A stretch of DNA of 64,000 nucleotides, taken from positions 1 to 64,000 of the forward strand of contig NZ_JAFMTY010000003.1 of the NCBI RefSeq assembly GCF_017329605.1. The letters are read 5' to 3'. How positions within the stretch are numbered: position 1 is the first letter of the stretch; the number at the start of each line of letters is the position of its first letter. A program made the translations under genes and the position numbers. Source of the stretch: Alicyclobacillus fructus. Its GTDB lineage: Bacteria; Bacillota; Bacilli; Alicyclobacillales; Alicyclobacillaceae. The notes beneath the pieces were generated by a model. That model was given only the letters and a program-made list of their open reading frames with translations. It was not told the DNA's origin and did not search any database. This document shows, piece after piece, positions 19,067 through 27,721 of the stretch.

Positions 19067-19222
19067 TCGGCCTTCCAAACGATTCCTCACCTGTGGCGAA
19101 AGTTCGGCACCAATTCGAACAAAGTGCGACAAGTCTTCTGAAGCCGCTTTCATCGACCGATGCCGCTCCATCCGCCGGATATAATGGCGGTGTCGGCAGG
19201 GAAGAACGATGAAAAGCGGGAG

Positions 19223-19399
19223 ATGAGCAAGATGGAGCTGGCTTTGTTGATCATCACCATCGCACTTGTTCTGGTTGTGGGTTCGGCGCTCCTCATCGGC
19301 AACCGCGTGGTGGATCGGATGGTTCACGAGGATTCGCGCGAGGCGGAGGCGATTCTCGCCGCGGCTGCCGCTCGCCAAGGTCAGCGCACGTCGGCCTGA
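19223..19399 (+). CDS. Small single-pass membrane protein, unknown
   Basis: This protein of at most 58 residues has one transmembrane helix (ELALLIITIALVLVVGSALL, residues 5-24) followed by a charged, probably cytosolic, helix 'RMVHEDSREAEAILAAAAARQ'. ATG 19223 or ATG 19232 may be the start; the second has GGGAG at 9 bases. A TATAAT sits at 19180-19185. I recognise no family. It is flanked by tsaC and a strong bidirectional hairpin, so it is an independent small transcription unit. Confidence 0.55.
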   Translation: MSKMELALLIITIALVLVVGSALLIGNRVVDRMVHEDSREAEAILAAAAARQGQRTSA

Positions 19400-19434
19400 A
19401 GCGGGCGTGAGGCCAGCGTTTCCCATAGATCGGT

Positions 19435-19484
19435 GAAGAGGGGCTGTCCCCAACGTGCGGATGCACGCGGGGCAGCCCCTCTTC
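19435..19484. terminator. Long bidirectional hairpin
   Basis: A 12-bp stem GAAGAGGGGCTG/CAGCCCCTCTTC continues inward through CCC/GGG and a terminal CGTGC/GCACG helix. It lies between two convergent genes, so it can serve both strands, although neither side has a real uridine tract. Confidence 0.6.
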
Positions 19485-19566
19485 CTGTTGGTCGTATCGG
19501 TCGCGCGCCCTGCTCGGCGCGATGGCGAGCGTCGCGGGAGGTAGCAGGCGCGCGTGCACGGGCGGG

Positions 19567-20385
19567 TCAGTGCGCCGCGCTGGTGTTGGCCGGGGTCCCC
19601 GACGCAGGCGCGGTCACCGCCTGTGCGGTCGCGTTGCCTGTGGTGGATTCGCTGGTGCGCGCGCCTTCGGTGTTCGCGGAGCTCGTCCCAGGCGACGCGC
19701 TGTTGGACCCTTGCGGCGACGGCGCGGATCCGGACGTGCCGCCGCTTGGCGACGACGGCCCCGTCGTTGTATTGCCGAAGCCGGTGGCATTGCTTCCGCT
19801 CAAGTTTCCGGTGGTTTCGCCGCCGGTCTGCCCGGTTCCGCTCGACACGTTGGTTCCGGTCTCGTTCGACGCGCCGCCGGTCTCCCCTTGCTTCCCCGCG
19901 GTCGTTCCGCTCATCCCGCTTCCGGTTCCGTATCCGCTTTCGCCTGTCCCATTCGAATCGGTTGGCGAAGGCGATGTCGGGCTCGTCGGCGCAGCGGGGA
20001 GGGTCGCCGACTGGCCGGTCGATCTCGTCTCTTCGCCCGCGCCGGACGATGTGCTCACGGATTGCGTCTTTGGCGGCATCGTGAGCGGGTTTTCCACCGT
20101 CGCCACCTGTTCGTTCGGCGACCAGGCGGGTTCATTGGTGGGGACGACCGCGGCGTTTGTCCCCGCCCCGTTTGGCGCGCCGGTCGATCCCGTTCCATTC
20201 TGCGCCGACCGGGCGCCCGCCGCATTGGACACCGACGGCGAATGGGCGGCGGTCATCGCGTACGTCTGCCACTGCGCGTTCCACCCATAGATCATGAACC
20301 ACGCGTAGCCCCCCAAAACGGCACATCCCGCGCCCGCGGCCACCCATCTGGCCGTCCGTCGTCTGGACCCTCGGCTCCTGTTCAC
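19567..20385 (-). CDS. Membrane-anchored low-complexity surface protein
   Basis: The 272-residue product has a basic N-terminus (RSRGSRRRTAR), one membrane helix (about 14-33, 'WVAAGAGCAVLGGYAWFMIY') and then more than 200 residues of Gly, Ser, Thr, Ala, Pro and Asn with almost no hydrophobic or charged residues and no cysteine. This looks like an intrinsically disordered extracellular tail. I see no enzymatic domain and no LPXTG-like anchor. GTG 20385 follows GGAGCGG. It is alone on the minus strand, and its composition is unlike its neighbours. Function unknown; a wall spacer or a substrate for glycosylation would fit. Confidence 0.6.
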   Translation of the reverse strand: MNRSRGSRRRTARWVAAGAGCAVLGGYAWFMIYGWNAQWQTYAMTAAHSPSVSNAAGARSAQNGTGSTGAPNGAGTNAAVVPTNEPAWSPNEQVATVENPLTMPPKTQSVSTSSGAGEETRSTGQSATLPAAPTSPTSPSPTDSNGTGESGYGTGSGMSGTTAGKQGETGGASNETGTNVSSGTGQTGGETTGNLSGSNATGFGNTTTGPSSPSGGTSGSAPSPQGSNSASPGTSSANTEGARTSESTTGNATAQAVTAPASGTPANTSAAH

Positions 20386-20475
20386 GGCCTATCCGCTCCA
20401 TTTACATATACGAATCTCGTCCCCATTATCGCGCACGCCGTCGAATTTTGCGAGAGATTTGTGGGCGCTTGGCCG

Positions 20476-20484
20476 TGGTATGAT
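20476..20484 (+). promoter_or_regulatory. Extended -10 promoter before the DUF1275 gene
   Basis: TGG-TATGAT forms an extended -10 about 80 bases upstream of the start of the DUF1275 gene. Confidence 0.35.
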
Positions 20485-20564
20485 GAAGGAAGATACGCCA
20501 GAAGCAAGGATGCGAATCGACCGCAGATGGCGGAGAGGGGGAAGAGGGCTTGGAGCGACGCGAG

Positions 20565-21317
20565 ATGTCGGCTGTCTCGTCTCGGGTGTTCCTGCTCGTG
20601 CTGACGGCCGTGTCGGGATGTGTGGACGCGATGAGCTTCATGCGGCTCGGTCAGGTGTTCACGGCGGCGATGACCGGCAACACCGTGCTCGGCGGCATCG
20701 CGGTGGCCACTGGGGACTTTCGGCACGCCGCCCATTATCTCGTGGCCCTCATCGGGTTCGCTTGCGGCGCCGCTGCGTCCGGTTTTGTCGCGGCGAGCGA
20801 GAGGAAGCGGTCCGGCTGGTCCCGGACGGTGACCCATGCGCTCTGGCTCGAGCTCGCGGCGCTCGTCACATTTTGGGCCGCGGCGGATGCGCTGGGTAAA
20901 GCGGGCGTGTCCCGGCACACGGGGGAGCTCCTGTTCGTGCTCGCCTTCGCCATGGGCGCACAGGGATCGATGGCGCGGAGGGTTGGGGTGAACGGCATCA
21001 CCACCACGGTCATCACCAGTACCACCACTGGACTGATGGAGACGCTGGTGTGGAAAGCGATGGGCCTCGCGCCTTCGCGCCGCGATCGGCAAGAGCCGTT
21101 TGATCCCACCAAACCGTGGCTTATCTGGATGTGGGTGCTGGCGGTGGTGATCTATGGCGTCGGCGCGGGCATCGCGAGCCTCGTGATCCTTCGCGCCGGG
21201 TACAACGAGATGGCGCTGCCCGTGGGGCTCGTCGTCATCACCATTGCGTTCGGACTCTATCAGACGAGAGCCAAGAGGGTGCCCGCCGAAGTCCGCCGCC
21301 CGGCCGCCGGCCGGTGA
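20565..21317 (+). CDS. DUF1275 family membrane protein (YoaK-like)
   Basis: The 250-residue protein has about six hydrophobic segments and the family pattern 'SGCVDAMSFMRLGQVFTAAMTGN' near the N-terminus, with a second characteristic stretch 'AMGAQGSMARRVGVNGITTT'. DUF1275/YoaK proteins are inner-membrane proteins of unknown function. ATG 20565 follows GGAG at 8 bases; TTG 20550 is the alternative. The gene converges on the secreted protein gene at 21327, leaving only 9 bases between stops. Confidence 0.8.
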   Translation: MSAVSSRVFLLVLTAVSGCVDAMSFMRLGQVFTAAMTGNTVLGGIAVATGDFRHAAHYLVALIGFACGAAASGFVAASERKRSGWSRTVTHALWLELAALVTFWAAADALGKAGVSRHTGELLFVLAFAMGAQGSMARRVGVNGITTTVITSTTTGLMETLVWKAMGLAPSRRDRQEPFDPTKPWLIWMWVLAVVIYGVGAGIASLVILRAGYNEMALPVGLVVITIAFGLYQTRAKRVPAEVRRPAAGR

Positions 21318-21326
21318 CGCCGCGCT

Positions 21327-22127
21327 TCAAAACAATCGGCGCACGTCCGCGATGCGGGCCGTGAGCCCGCTCGAGGGCCCCACGCTCATGCGCACCACTT
21401 CGCCAGCGGACGGATCGCACGCCGCGATCTCGTCCGCGCCCACATAAATGCCGACGAGCTCCCCTCGGTCGAGAAGGACGAGATCGCCAGGCCGAACGTC
21501 CCACACGGGCACGCTGACGCCCGTGGATTCCCAGAGCCCGCAAAGCGTGGTGGGCACGCGGTAGCCGAGCGCCCGGCGGTAGACGGCCGCGACAAAGGTG
21601 GCCGGATCGCAATATCCCGTCGCGGGATCCGCACCCCATGCGAGCGGCGTGCCGATGAGCGACTCCGCGACCTGCAGCACGGCGGCAGTCTTGACGGCTT
21701 CGGAGTCTGAGCGCCTCGCCTGCGCCGACGGATCGAGCGATACCCCGGGCGGGGGCTCGGAAAGCGACGGCCCAACCGCCATTTCGGCGCGCTCGCCGTC
21801 GACGGCGGGTTCGACTCGGCGATCGCGGCCGAATTCCTTGACGAGCACCGTTCGGCCGTCCTCGGTCCTGCAGACGGCGCGGCGCGGGTTCGCCAGCCAC
21901 GGGTGGGCCCGCACGTAATTGTCCACCGCCTCGGGCGTGAGCACCAAGGCGCTGTCGCCTGCAGCTCGGGGATCCGCCTTGACCACCAGCGTGATCTCGC
22001 CGGCATTCTTGTCCTCGATGGTCTCCTCAATCCGCCACAGCGGCGGGCCCGCGCAAACCGAGGGCGCAAAACTCAGCATGGCCGACAGGCCCAACGCGGC
22101 GCTGCCCACGATCCAACGCCCTCGCAC
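21327..22127 (-). CDS. Secreted NlpC/P60-like protein with degenerate active site
   Basis: The 266-residue exported protein has a signal peptide (hydrophobic 6-23, SVCAG cleavage region). Its C-terminal part (about 160-255) aligns by eye with NlpC/P60 endopeptidases: ESLIGTPLAWGADP, FVAAVY, VPTTL, RPGDLVLLDRGELVGIYVG. The catalytic Cys position in the DCSGF motif reads DPATF, the His of HVGIY is Leu, and the second His is Ala, so all three catalytic residues are missing. The start is GTG 22127, 8 bases from GGGAGG; ATG 22145 upstream overlaps the ribosome binding site. It could bind peptidoglycan without cutting it. Domain assignment is by eye. Confidence 0.6.
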   Translation of the reverse strand: MRGRWIVGSAALGLSAMLSFAPSVCAGPPLWRIEETIEDKNAGEITLVVKADPRAAGDSALVLTPEAVDNYVRAHPWLANPRRAVCRTEDGRTVLVKEFGRDRRVEPAVDGERAEMAVGPSLSEPPPGVSLDPSAQARRSDSEAVKTAAVLQVAESLIGTPLAWGADPATGYCDPATFVAAVYRRALGYRVPTTLCGLWESTGVSVPVWDVRPGDLVLLDRGELVGIYVGADEIAACDPSAGEVVRMSVGPSSGLTARIADVRRLF

Positions 22128-22250
22128 CGACGCCACCTCCCGCATGGTTGTTCATGGGTAGTATGCTTGATCATGGAGCTCCCTATCCTCCTCAGCATGG
22201 CGCGGACAGGCCGCGCATATAGATGGAGACGTGCAAAGGAGGGGGCCCCG

Positions 22251-22805
22251 TTGTCCAATCTGCAGGCGGCGATCGAGATCGCCATGATGGCTCTGGCGCT
22301 CGGGATGGACGCGCTTTCCTTGAGCATCGGCGTGGGGCTTGGCGCCATCACGCGCAAACAGGGCCTGGAACTCGCGGTGACCATCGGTGTCTGGCACGTC
22401 GTTCTCACGCTCGTCGGCGTCGCCGCCGGCGATCTCGTGGGCCATTATCTGGGACATGTGGCGCGCTGGTTTGCGGCCGTCGTGGTCCTGGGGCTTGGCG
22501 TGCAGATGGCCTATCATACGTGGAAAAAATCAGAAGGGCCTCCTCCGCGGCCGCTTGGCAATTGGCTGGGACGCATGACCTTCGCCGCGAGCGTCTCCAT
22601 TGACGCCCTCTCGGTCGGCTTTGGGCTCGGGCTGAAGACCGTGGCCTACGGCGTGACCTCGGCCCTGGCGTTCGGGTTGGCCAGCACCCTGATGTGCGGC
22701 GCGGGCCTGTTGATCGGCAGGCGGTTCGGTCGCGCCTTCGGTCGCTTCGGTGAAATGGCAGGGAGCGCCATCCTGATTTTCTGTGGCCTCATGTGGCTCG
22801 TGTGA
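22251..22805 (+). CDS. mntP: Putative manganese efflux pump MntP
   Basis: The 184-residue membrane protein has six predicted helices and the paired motifs MALALGMDALSLSIGVG and ASVSIDALSVGFG, whose aspartates are the metal-binding hallmark of MntP/YebN. It exports Mn(II) to prevent manganese toxicity. It occupies the ywlD position between tsaC and ywlE. TTG 22251 is placed behind AAAGGAGGGGG. A leader hairpin GCGCGG/CCGCGC (22200-22216) is present, but I see no yybP-ykoY manganese riboswitch in the short upstream gap. Confidence 0.88.
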   Translation: MSNLQAAIEIAMMALALGMDALSLSIGVGLGAITRKQGLELAVTIGVWHVVLTLVGVAAGDLVGHYLGHVARWFAAVVVLGLGVQMAYHTWKKSEGPPPRPLGNWLGRMTFAASVSIDALSVGFGLGLKTVAYGVTSALAFGLASTLMCGAGLLIGRRFGRAFGRFGEMAGSAILIFCGLMWLV

Positions 22806-22819
22806 GCCGCGTCCCTCAT

Positions 22820-22848
22820 TTGCGACCGCCGCGGGAACCCCCTATACT
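22820..22848 (+). promoter_or_regulatory. SigA-type promoter of ywlE
   Basis: TTGCGA and TATACT with 17-base spacing, 48 bases before the ywlE start. Confidence 0.6.
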
Positions 22849-22895
22849 GAAGGCAAACGTAGAAATAAACGAAGTCCAAAAGTGTGGAGGAAACG

Positions 22896-23420
22896 ATGCA
22901 TATTCTCTTTGTCTGCACCGGAAACACATGCCGCAGTCCCATGGCTGCGGCCTTCTTGCGTAGGCTTGTCGAAGATCGCGCGCTGGGTTGGAAGGTCGAT
23001 TCTGCGGGCCTGATGGCCATGGAAGGCGTCCCGATGACCGAGCACGCGGCCCAGGCGCTCGCGCGGCGGCAGGTCCCTGCGGAAGGGCACGCGGCCAAAC
23101 GTTTGACGAGGGAGATGTTGCGCGAGGCCGATCTCGTCCTGACCATGTCGCGATCGCACCGGCAGGCCCTTGTCGACGTGTTCCCCGAGCTCGCCGAGAA
23201 AGTGCACACGATTTACGCTTTCGCGCATGAGGTGCCCGAGGAAGAGGCGCAGGACGTGGCCGATCCGTTCGGAGGCGGGGAGCAGGAATACGAGGCTTGC
23301 GCGGAGCAACTCGCGGCGCTTGTCGACCGCGCGTTTGCGCGGCTGCTTCGGGAGAGCGGTGCCGAATCCGGCGGAGGGAAGGGAGAGGGCGGCGGTGACA
23401 CAGCCGAGCAAGCCGATTGA
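22896..23420 (+). CDS. ywlE: Protein-arginine-phosphatase (YwlE, low-molecular-weight PTP fold)
   Basis: The 174-residue enzyme has the P-loop CTGNTCRS (Cys7 to Ser14) and the general-acid aspartate in DPFGGG. Threonine at position 11 in this loop is the residue that makes Bacillus YwlE selective for phospho-arginine instead of phospho-tyrosine. It therefore should reverse the marks made by the arginine kinase McsB, which is encoded 23 kb away in this window. GGAGG precedes ATG 22896. The C-terminal tail is longer than in B. subtilis and overlaps ywlG by 26 bases. Confidence 0.92.
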   Translation: MHILFVCTGNTCRSPMAAAFLRRLVEDRALGWKVDSAGLMAMEGVPMTEHAAQALARRQVPAEGHAAKRLTREMLREADLVLTMSRSHRQALVDVFPELAEKVHTIYAFAHEVPEEEAQDVADPFGGGEQEYEACAEQLAALVDRAFARLLRESGAESGGGKGEGGGDTAEQAD

Positions 23421-24021
23421 GGCCGAGTCCGTCGAGGCCGTCAGGCGCCATCTGCCAGTCGTCCTGGCTCATCTCGCGCAGGAAGCGGATCTTGGCCCGG
23501 GCAAACTGCTGGTCATCGGCGCGTCCACGAGCGAGGTGGCCGGCGAGCGCATCGGGACCGCGACGTCGGTTGCCGTGGGGCGCGCCATTGCGGAGGTGGC
23601 GTTGGCGTTTGCGCGAGCGCAGGGGTGCGACGTGGCGTTTCAGTGTTGCGAGCATTTGAATCGAGCGCTCGTGGTGGAGCGGCGGGTGGCCCTTGCGCGG
23701 GGCCTCGAGGAGGTCACGGCCATCCCGGTTCCCGGCGCGGGCGGCGCGGCGGCGGCCGCGGCCTACTGGGCCATGGCAGAACCCTGCCTCGTGAGCTCGG
23801 TTTCCGCGGATGCCGGGATCGACATCGGCGACACGTTGATTGGGATGCACCTGCGGCCCGTGGTGGTGCCCGTGCGCGGGCCGGTGCGCGAGATTGGGCG
23901 GGCGCACGTCGTCATGGCGCGATCCCGCCCGCCCCTCATCGGCGGCGCCCGCGCCGTGTACGATCGCGACGAGGCGCGGCGGCGAATGTCGCTCGACACC
24001 CCGCCTCGGGCGGACGCGTGA
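23395..24021 (+). CDS. ywlG: YwlG family protein (DUF436/TIGR01440)
   Basis: The 208-residue protein matches the YwlG family: [17 protein letters not shown] near the N-terminus, then '[20 protein letters not shown]' and a C-terminal '[15 protein letters not shown]'. The biochemical role is unknown. GTG 23395 has GGGAGAGGG upstream. In Bacillus, ywlF (rpiB, ribose-5-phosphate isomerase B) sits between ywlE and ywlG; here it is missing and the two flanking genes overlap instead. Confidence 0.85.
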   Translation: MTQPSKPIEAESVEAVRRHLPVVLAHLAQEADLGPGKLLVIGASTSEVAGERIGTATSVAVGRAIAEVALAFARAQGCDVAFQCCEHLNRALVVERRVALARGLEEVTAIPVPGAGGAAAAAAYWAMAEPCLVSSVSADAGIDIGDTLIGMHLRPVVVPVRGPVREIGRAHVVMARSRPPLIGGARAVYDRDEARRRMSLDTPPRADA

Positions 24022-24161
24022 TCGAGTCGAGTCCTTCAGCCTCCGAGATTCCCGCGCGGCGCCTGGTCCGGGGCTTGTGCGCCCTGGGTTCGAACCGTAA
24101 GATGAATGTGAATCGCGGCGTCCTATCCCATGTGGCGCTGGATGAAAGGAGTTGCGCAGGT

Positions 24162-25418
24162 TTGACCACCCTTCTGCAGCAGGTTGACCCGGATGTCGCG
24201 GCGGCGATGCAGGCCGAACTCCGGCGGCAGCAGCGAAACATCGAACTCATCGCTTCAGAAAACTTTGTCAGCGAGGCCGTCCTCGCGGCCCTTGGCTCGG
24301 TTCTGACCAACAAATACGCGGAAGGCTACCCAGGGCGGCGGTACTACGGTGGCTGCGAGCACGTGGACGTGGTCGAGCGCATCGCCATCGATCGCGTCAA
24401 GGAGCTGTTCGGCGCCGAGTACGCGAACGTTCAGCCGCACAGCGGATCGCAGGCCAACATGACGGTCTACTTCAGCGTGTTGAAGCCTGGCGACACCGTG
24501 CTCGGCATGAACCTGGCGCACGGAGGCCACCTGACGCACGGGAGCCCGGTGAATTTCTCCGGACAACTGTACAAGTTCGTATCCTATGGGGTCGATCCCG
24601 AGACGCATCGGATCGATTACGACGAGGTGCTCAAGGTCGCGAAGGAGCATCGCCCGAAGATGATCGTGGCCGGCGCGAGCGCGTATCCGCGCGTGATCGA
24701 CTTTGAGCGCATGCGCGAGATTGCGGATGAGGTCGGGGCGTACCTCATGGTGGATATGGCGCACATCGCGGGGCTCGTCGCGGCGGGGCTGCATCCGTCT
24801 CCCGTGCCGTACGCGCATTTCGTGACGTCCACCACCCACAAGACGCTCAGGGGCCCGCGCGGCGGTTTCATCCTGTGCCAGAAGGACGTCGCGAAACTGA
24901 TCGACAAGACCAACTTCCCGGGCGTGCAGGGCGGGCCGCTCATGCACGTCATCGCGGCGAAGGCCGTCGCGTTCGGTGAGGCTCTGAAGCCGGAATTCAA
25001 GGCGTATCAAGCGCAGATTGTCAAAAATGCCAAGGCGCTCGCGGAGGCGCTCCAGGGATACGGCTTCCGCCTCGTGTCCGGCGGTACCGACAACCACCTG
25101 ATGCTCATCGACGTGCGCAGCGCGGGGCTGACGGGCAAGGAAGCCGAGCGCCGGCTCGACGAGATCGGCATCACGGTGAACAAGAACGCCATCCCGTTCG
25201 ATCCGGAGAGCCCCATGGTCACAAGCGGCATCCGCGTGGGCACGCCCGCCGCGACGGCAAGGGGCATGGACGAGGGCGCGATGCGGGAGATCGCCGAGAT
25301 CTTCAAGCTCGTGCTGCTCGGGGACTTCAACGACGAGGTCAAGCGAGAGGCCCGGGCGCGCGTGGACAGCTTGACGGCTCGGTTCCCGCTCTATCCGGCC
25401 TTGTCGTACGTCGACTGA
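24162..25418 (+). CDS. glyA: Serine hydroxymethyltransferase
   Basis: This 418-residue PLP enzyme interconverts serine and glycine, loading tetrahydrofolate with a one-carbon unit. The hallmark segments are [13 protein letters not shown], '[14 protein letters not shown]', the PLP lysine Lys227 in [12 protein letters not shown], and the C-terminal '[17 protein letters not shown]'. TTG 24162 lies 10 bases from AAAGGAG and gives the normal length. The gene is followed by upp as in Bacillus. Confidence 0.96.
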   Translation: MTTLLQQVDPDVAAAMQAELRRQQRNIELIASENFVSEAVLAALGSVLTNKYAEGYPGRRYYGGCEHVDVVERIAIDRVKELFGAEYANVQPHSGSQANMTVYFSVLKPGDTVLGMNLAHGGHLTHGSPVNFSGQLYKFVSYGVDPETHRIDYDEVLKVAKEHRPKMIVAGASAYPRVIDFERMREIADEVGAYLMVDMAHIAGLVAAGLHPSPVPYAHFVTSTTHKTLRGPRGGFILCQKDVAKLIDKTNFPGVQGGPLMHVIAAKAVAFGEALKPEFKAYQAQIVKNAKALAEALQGYGFRLVSGGTDNHLMLIDVRSAGLTGKEAERRLDEIGITVNKNAIPFDPESPMVTSGIRVGTPAATARGMDEGAMREIAEIFKLVLLGDFNDEVKREARARVDSLTARFPLYPALSYVD

Positions 25419-25437
25419 ACCTGCAAACTTGTTGAGA

Positions 25438-25463
25438 GCCGCCCGCCCGGGCGGCCCCATTTT
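25438..25463 (+). terminator. Hairpin between glyA and upp
   Basis: GCCGCCC pairs with GGGCGGC (25438-25455) and is followed by CCCATTTTC. A weak terminator that may lower upp expression relative to glyA. Confidence 0.45.
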
Positions 25464-25484
25464 CGACAAAGGAGCGTTTTTCGC

Positions 25485-26114
25485 TTGGGACAGGTGCATG
25501 TGCTTGACCATCCCCTCATTCAGCACAAGTTGACCCTGATTCGCGACAAGAACACGGGGACCAAGGAGTTTCGAGCCCTCGTGCAGGAGGTCGCGATGCT
25601 CATGGTGTACGAAATCACGCGCGACCTGCCGTTGCAGGAGGTTACCGTGGAGACGCCGGTGGGCGTGGCCTCCGCGAAGGTCATCGCGGGCAAGACGCTC
25701 GCCATCGTGCCCGTCCTGCGCGCCGGGCTCGGCATGGTGGAAGGCATTTTGAACTTGATCCCCGGCGCGAAAGTCGGTCATATCGGGCTGTACCGAGACC
25801 CGGATACGCTGATGCCCGTCGAGTACTACTGCAAGCTCCCGGCTCATCTGGAGGAGCGGGATGTGTACGTGGTCGATCCGATGCTCGCCACGGGGGGATC
25901 CGCGGTGGCGGCGCTTCGCGCGGTGAAGGAACGCGGCGCTCAGCGCCCGAAGCTCATGTGCCTGGTCGGGGTTCCCGAAGGGATCCGGGCGGTTCAGGAG
26001 CACCATCCGGACGTCGATATCTATCTGGCCGCCGTGGACGACCATCTGAACGATCACGGCTACATCGTCCCCGGCCTCGGCGACGCAGGCGATCGCCTCT
26101 TCGGGACGAAGTAG
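25485..26114 (+). CDS. upp: Uracil phosphoribosyltransferase
   Basis: The 209-residue salvage enzyme converts uracil and PRPP to UMP. The family N-terminus '[18 protein letters not shown]', the PRPP-binding loop [10 protein letters not shown] and the C-terminal [18 protein letters not shown] are all intact. TTG 25485 follows AAAGGAG at 10 bases. The glyA-upp-mnaA-atp order is as in Bacillus. Confidence 0.97.
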   Translation: MGQVHVLDHPLIQHKLTLIRDKNTGTKEFRALVQEVAMLMVYEITRDLPLQEVTVETPVGVASAKVIAGKTLAIVPVLRAGLGMVEGILNLIPGAKVGHIGLYRDPDTLMPVEYYCKLPAHLEERDVYVVDPMLATGGSAVAALRAVKERGAQRPKLMCLVGVPEGIRAVQEHHPDVDIYLAAVDDHLNDHGYIVPGLGDAGDRLFGTK

Positions 26115-26163
26115 ACGGCTTCGCTCGGACGAGCTCGGGAAAGATGAAGAGGGGGTCCTGCCT

Positions 26164-27339
26164 TTGAAAGCAACGCCCGTCCGCGTGCTCACCGTCTTTG
26201 GGACGAGGCCAGAGGCCATTAAGATGGCGCCGCTCGTGCAGGCGCTCGAGGCGCATCCGCAGATCGAATCGCTGGTGTGTGTCACGGCGCAGCACCGCGA
26301 GATGCTGGATCAGGTGCTGGACGTCTTCTCGATTCGCGTGGACGACGATCTCGACATCATGGAACCCAAGCAGACGCTGGCGACCATCACGGTGAAGGCG
26401 CTCGCGGGGCTGGAAGCCGTGCTCGAGCGCCGGAAGCCCGATCTGGTGCTGGTTCACGGCGATACCACCACGACCTTCGCGGCCAGTTTGGCGGCGTTCT
26501 ACCAACAAATCGCCATTGGACACGTGGAAGCCGGGCTTCGGACCTACCGCAAGTACAGTCCGTTCCCGGAAGAGATGAACCGCCAGTTGACCGACGTGCT
26601 GTGTGACTTGTTCTTTGCGCCGACGGATGTCGCCGCCGCCCATCTCCGGCAGGAGGGGCGACCGGAGGACGCCATCTTCGTCACCGGCAACACCGCCATC
26701 GATGCGATGCGCACGACCGTCCGCGAGGGCTACACCCATCCTGTGCTGGACGGCATGCCCAAGGGCGCGCGCCTGATCTACATGACGAGCCATCGCCGCG
26801 AGAACTGGGGCGAGAAGCTCGAGAACATCTGCCGAGCCGCCCGCCGCGTGGTCGACCTCAGTGACGATCTCCACTTGGTCTACCCGGTTCACCTGAACCC
26901 GCGCGTGCGAGATACCGTGTTTTCCATCCTCGGCGGCCATCCGCGGATTCATCTGCTCGATCCGCTTGGCGTGATCGACAACCACAACTTCATGGCTCGC
27001 TCCACGCTCATCCTCACGGATTCCGGTGGCATCCAGGAGGAGGCGCCGTCTTTGGGTGTGCCGGTTCTTGTGCTGCGAGACACGACCGAGCGGCCGGAAG
27101 GCATTGAAGCTGGGACGCTTCGGCTTGTGGGGACGGACGAGGAGGTCATCTTCGCGGAGGCGAAGCGATTGCTGACGGACGAGGCGGCATACCGCGACAT
27201 GGCGGGCCGGAAAAACCCGTATGGAGACGGCCGGGCTTCCGAGCGCATCGTGCAGGCCATCCTGTACCACTTCGGGCTCGGGGAAAGGCCGCAGCCGTTT
27301 CGGTACCTGGAATCCGACGGACCGTTTCAACTCCGCTGA
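26164..27339 (+). CDS. mnaA: UDP-N-acetylglucosamine 2-epimerase (non-hydrolysing)
   Basis: The 391-residue GT-B-fold enzyme interconverts UDP-GlcNAc and UDP-ManNAc, the precursor for teichoic-acid linkage units and other wall polymers. Diagnostic segments are TVFGTRPEAIKMAPLV, 'LVLVHGDTTTTFAASLAAFY', 'HVEAGLRT', TSHRRENWGEKLENI and 'LTDSGGIQEEAPSLGVPVL'. The start is TTG 26164 behind GAGGGGGT. The sequence after its stop contains an inverted repeat but no strong terminator before the atp promoter. Confidence 0.95.
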   Translation: MKATPVRVLTVFGTRPEAIKMAPLVQALEAHPQIESLVCVTAQHREMLDQVLDVFSIRVDDDLDIMEPKQTLATITVKALAGLEAVLERRKPDLVLVHGDTTTTFAASLAAFYQQIAIGHVEAGLRTYRKYSPFPEEMNRQLTDVLCDLFFAPTDVAAAHLRQEGRPEDAIFVTGNTAIDAMRTTVREGYTHPVLDGMPKGARLIYMTSHRRENWGEKLENICRAARRVVDLSDDLHLVYPVHLNPRVRDTVFSILGGHPRIHLLDPLGVIDNHNFMARSTLILTDSGGIQEEAPSLGVPVLVLRDTTERPEGIEAGTLRLVGTDEEVIFAEAKRLLTDEAAYRDMAGRKNPYGDGRASERIVQAILYHFGLGERPQPFRYLESDGPFQLR

Positions 27340-27365
27340 GGATTACCAGTATATGCTTCCGCTTT

Positions 27366-27385
27366 CAATTCCAATTGTGGAATTG
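27366..27385. repeat. Inverted repeat CAATTCC/GGAATTG
   Basis: A perfect 7-bp inverted repeat with a 6-base spacer lies between mnaA and the atp promoter. It may be the 3' end hairpin of the mnaA transcript or a protein-binding site. Confidence 0.4.
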
Positions 27386-27482
27386 TGAATTCAGCTTCGA
27401 TGCCGCGAATCGCCCGGCGAGGATTTTGTGAACAATCCGGGACAGCCGGGCAAAATCCCGGGTATTCCGCAGGGTTTCCGCG

Positions 27483-27512
27483 TTGACATTGAATTTTGGG
27501 CTAGTGTACTAT
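27483..27512 (+). promoter_or_regulatory. SigA-type promoter of the atp operon
   Basis: A consensus TTGACA and TACTAT with 18-base spacing. The predicted transcript begins about 200 bases before atpZ. Confidence 0.75.
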
Positions 27513-27544
27513 AGGCGAGGGTTCTGGCATTTCACCATACAAAC

Positions 27545-27628
27545 AGGCGTTTCACCCTACGAGAAGGGTGAGCTAGCGCGCCCATTTCTGGAAACGCCTT
27601 CCTTGCAATGGTTATCCTAGCTTGCAAG
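27545..27628 (+). promoter_or_regulatory. Structured leader of the atp operon
   Basis: AGGCGTTTC (27545-27553) pairs with GAAACGCCT (27591-27599). Inside it ACCCT pairs with AGGGT (27554-27569). A second hairpin, CTTGCAA/TTGCAAG, follows at 27602-27628. No uridine run follows either. The rest of the leader to 27721 shows no gene. Confidence 0.5.
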
Positions 27629-27721
27629 CGGAAACTCTATAGGTATGTGGTGGAATGTTGCAAAAGCTCCACTCAGTCTCTTGCATCACACAAGTTTGTC
27701 CCTCTCTTCAATCTGTTCTAG

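Noticed and set aside
19080-19140. A possible LexA-type box (CGAAC-n4 region) after tsaC
   Set aside because: The second half-site does not match GTTCG, and no SOS gene follows.
22146-22250. A manganese (yybP-ykoY) riboswitch before mntP
   Set aside because: The gap is only about 100 bases and I could not find the conserved loop pair; only a 6-bp hairpin is visible.
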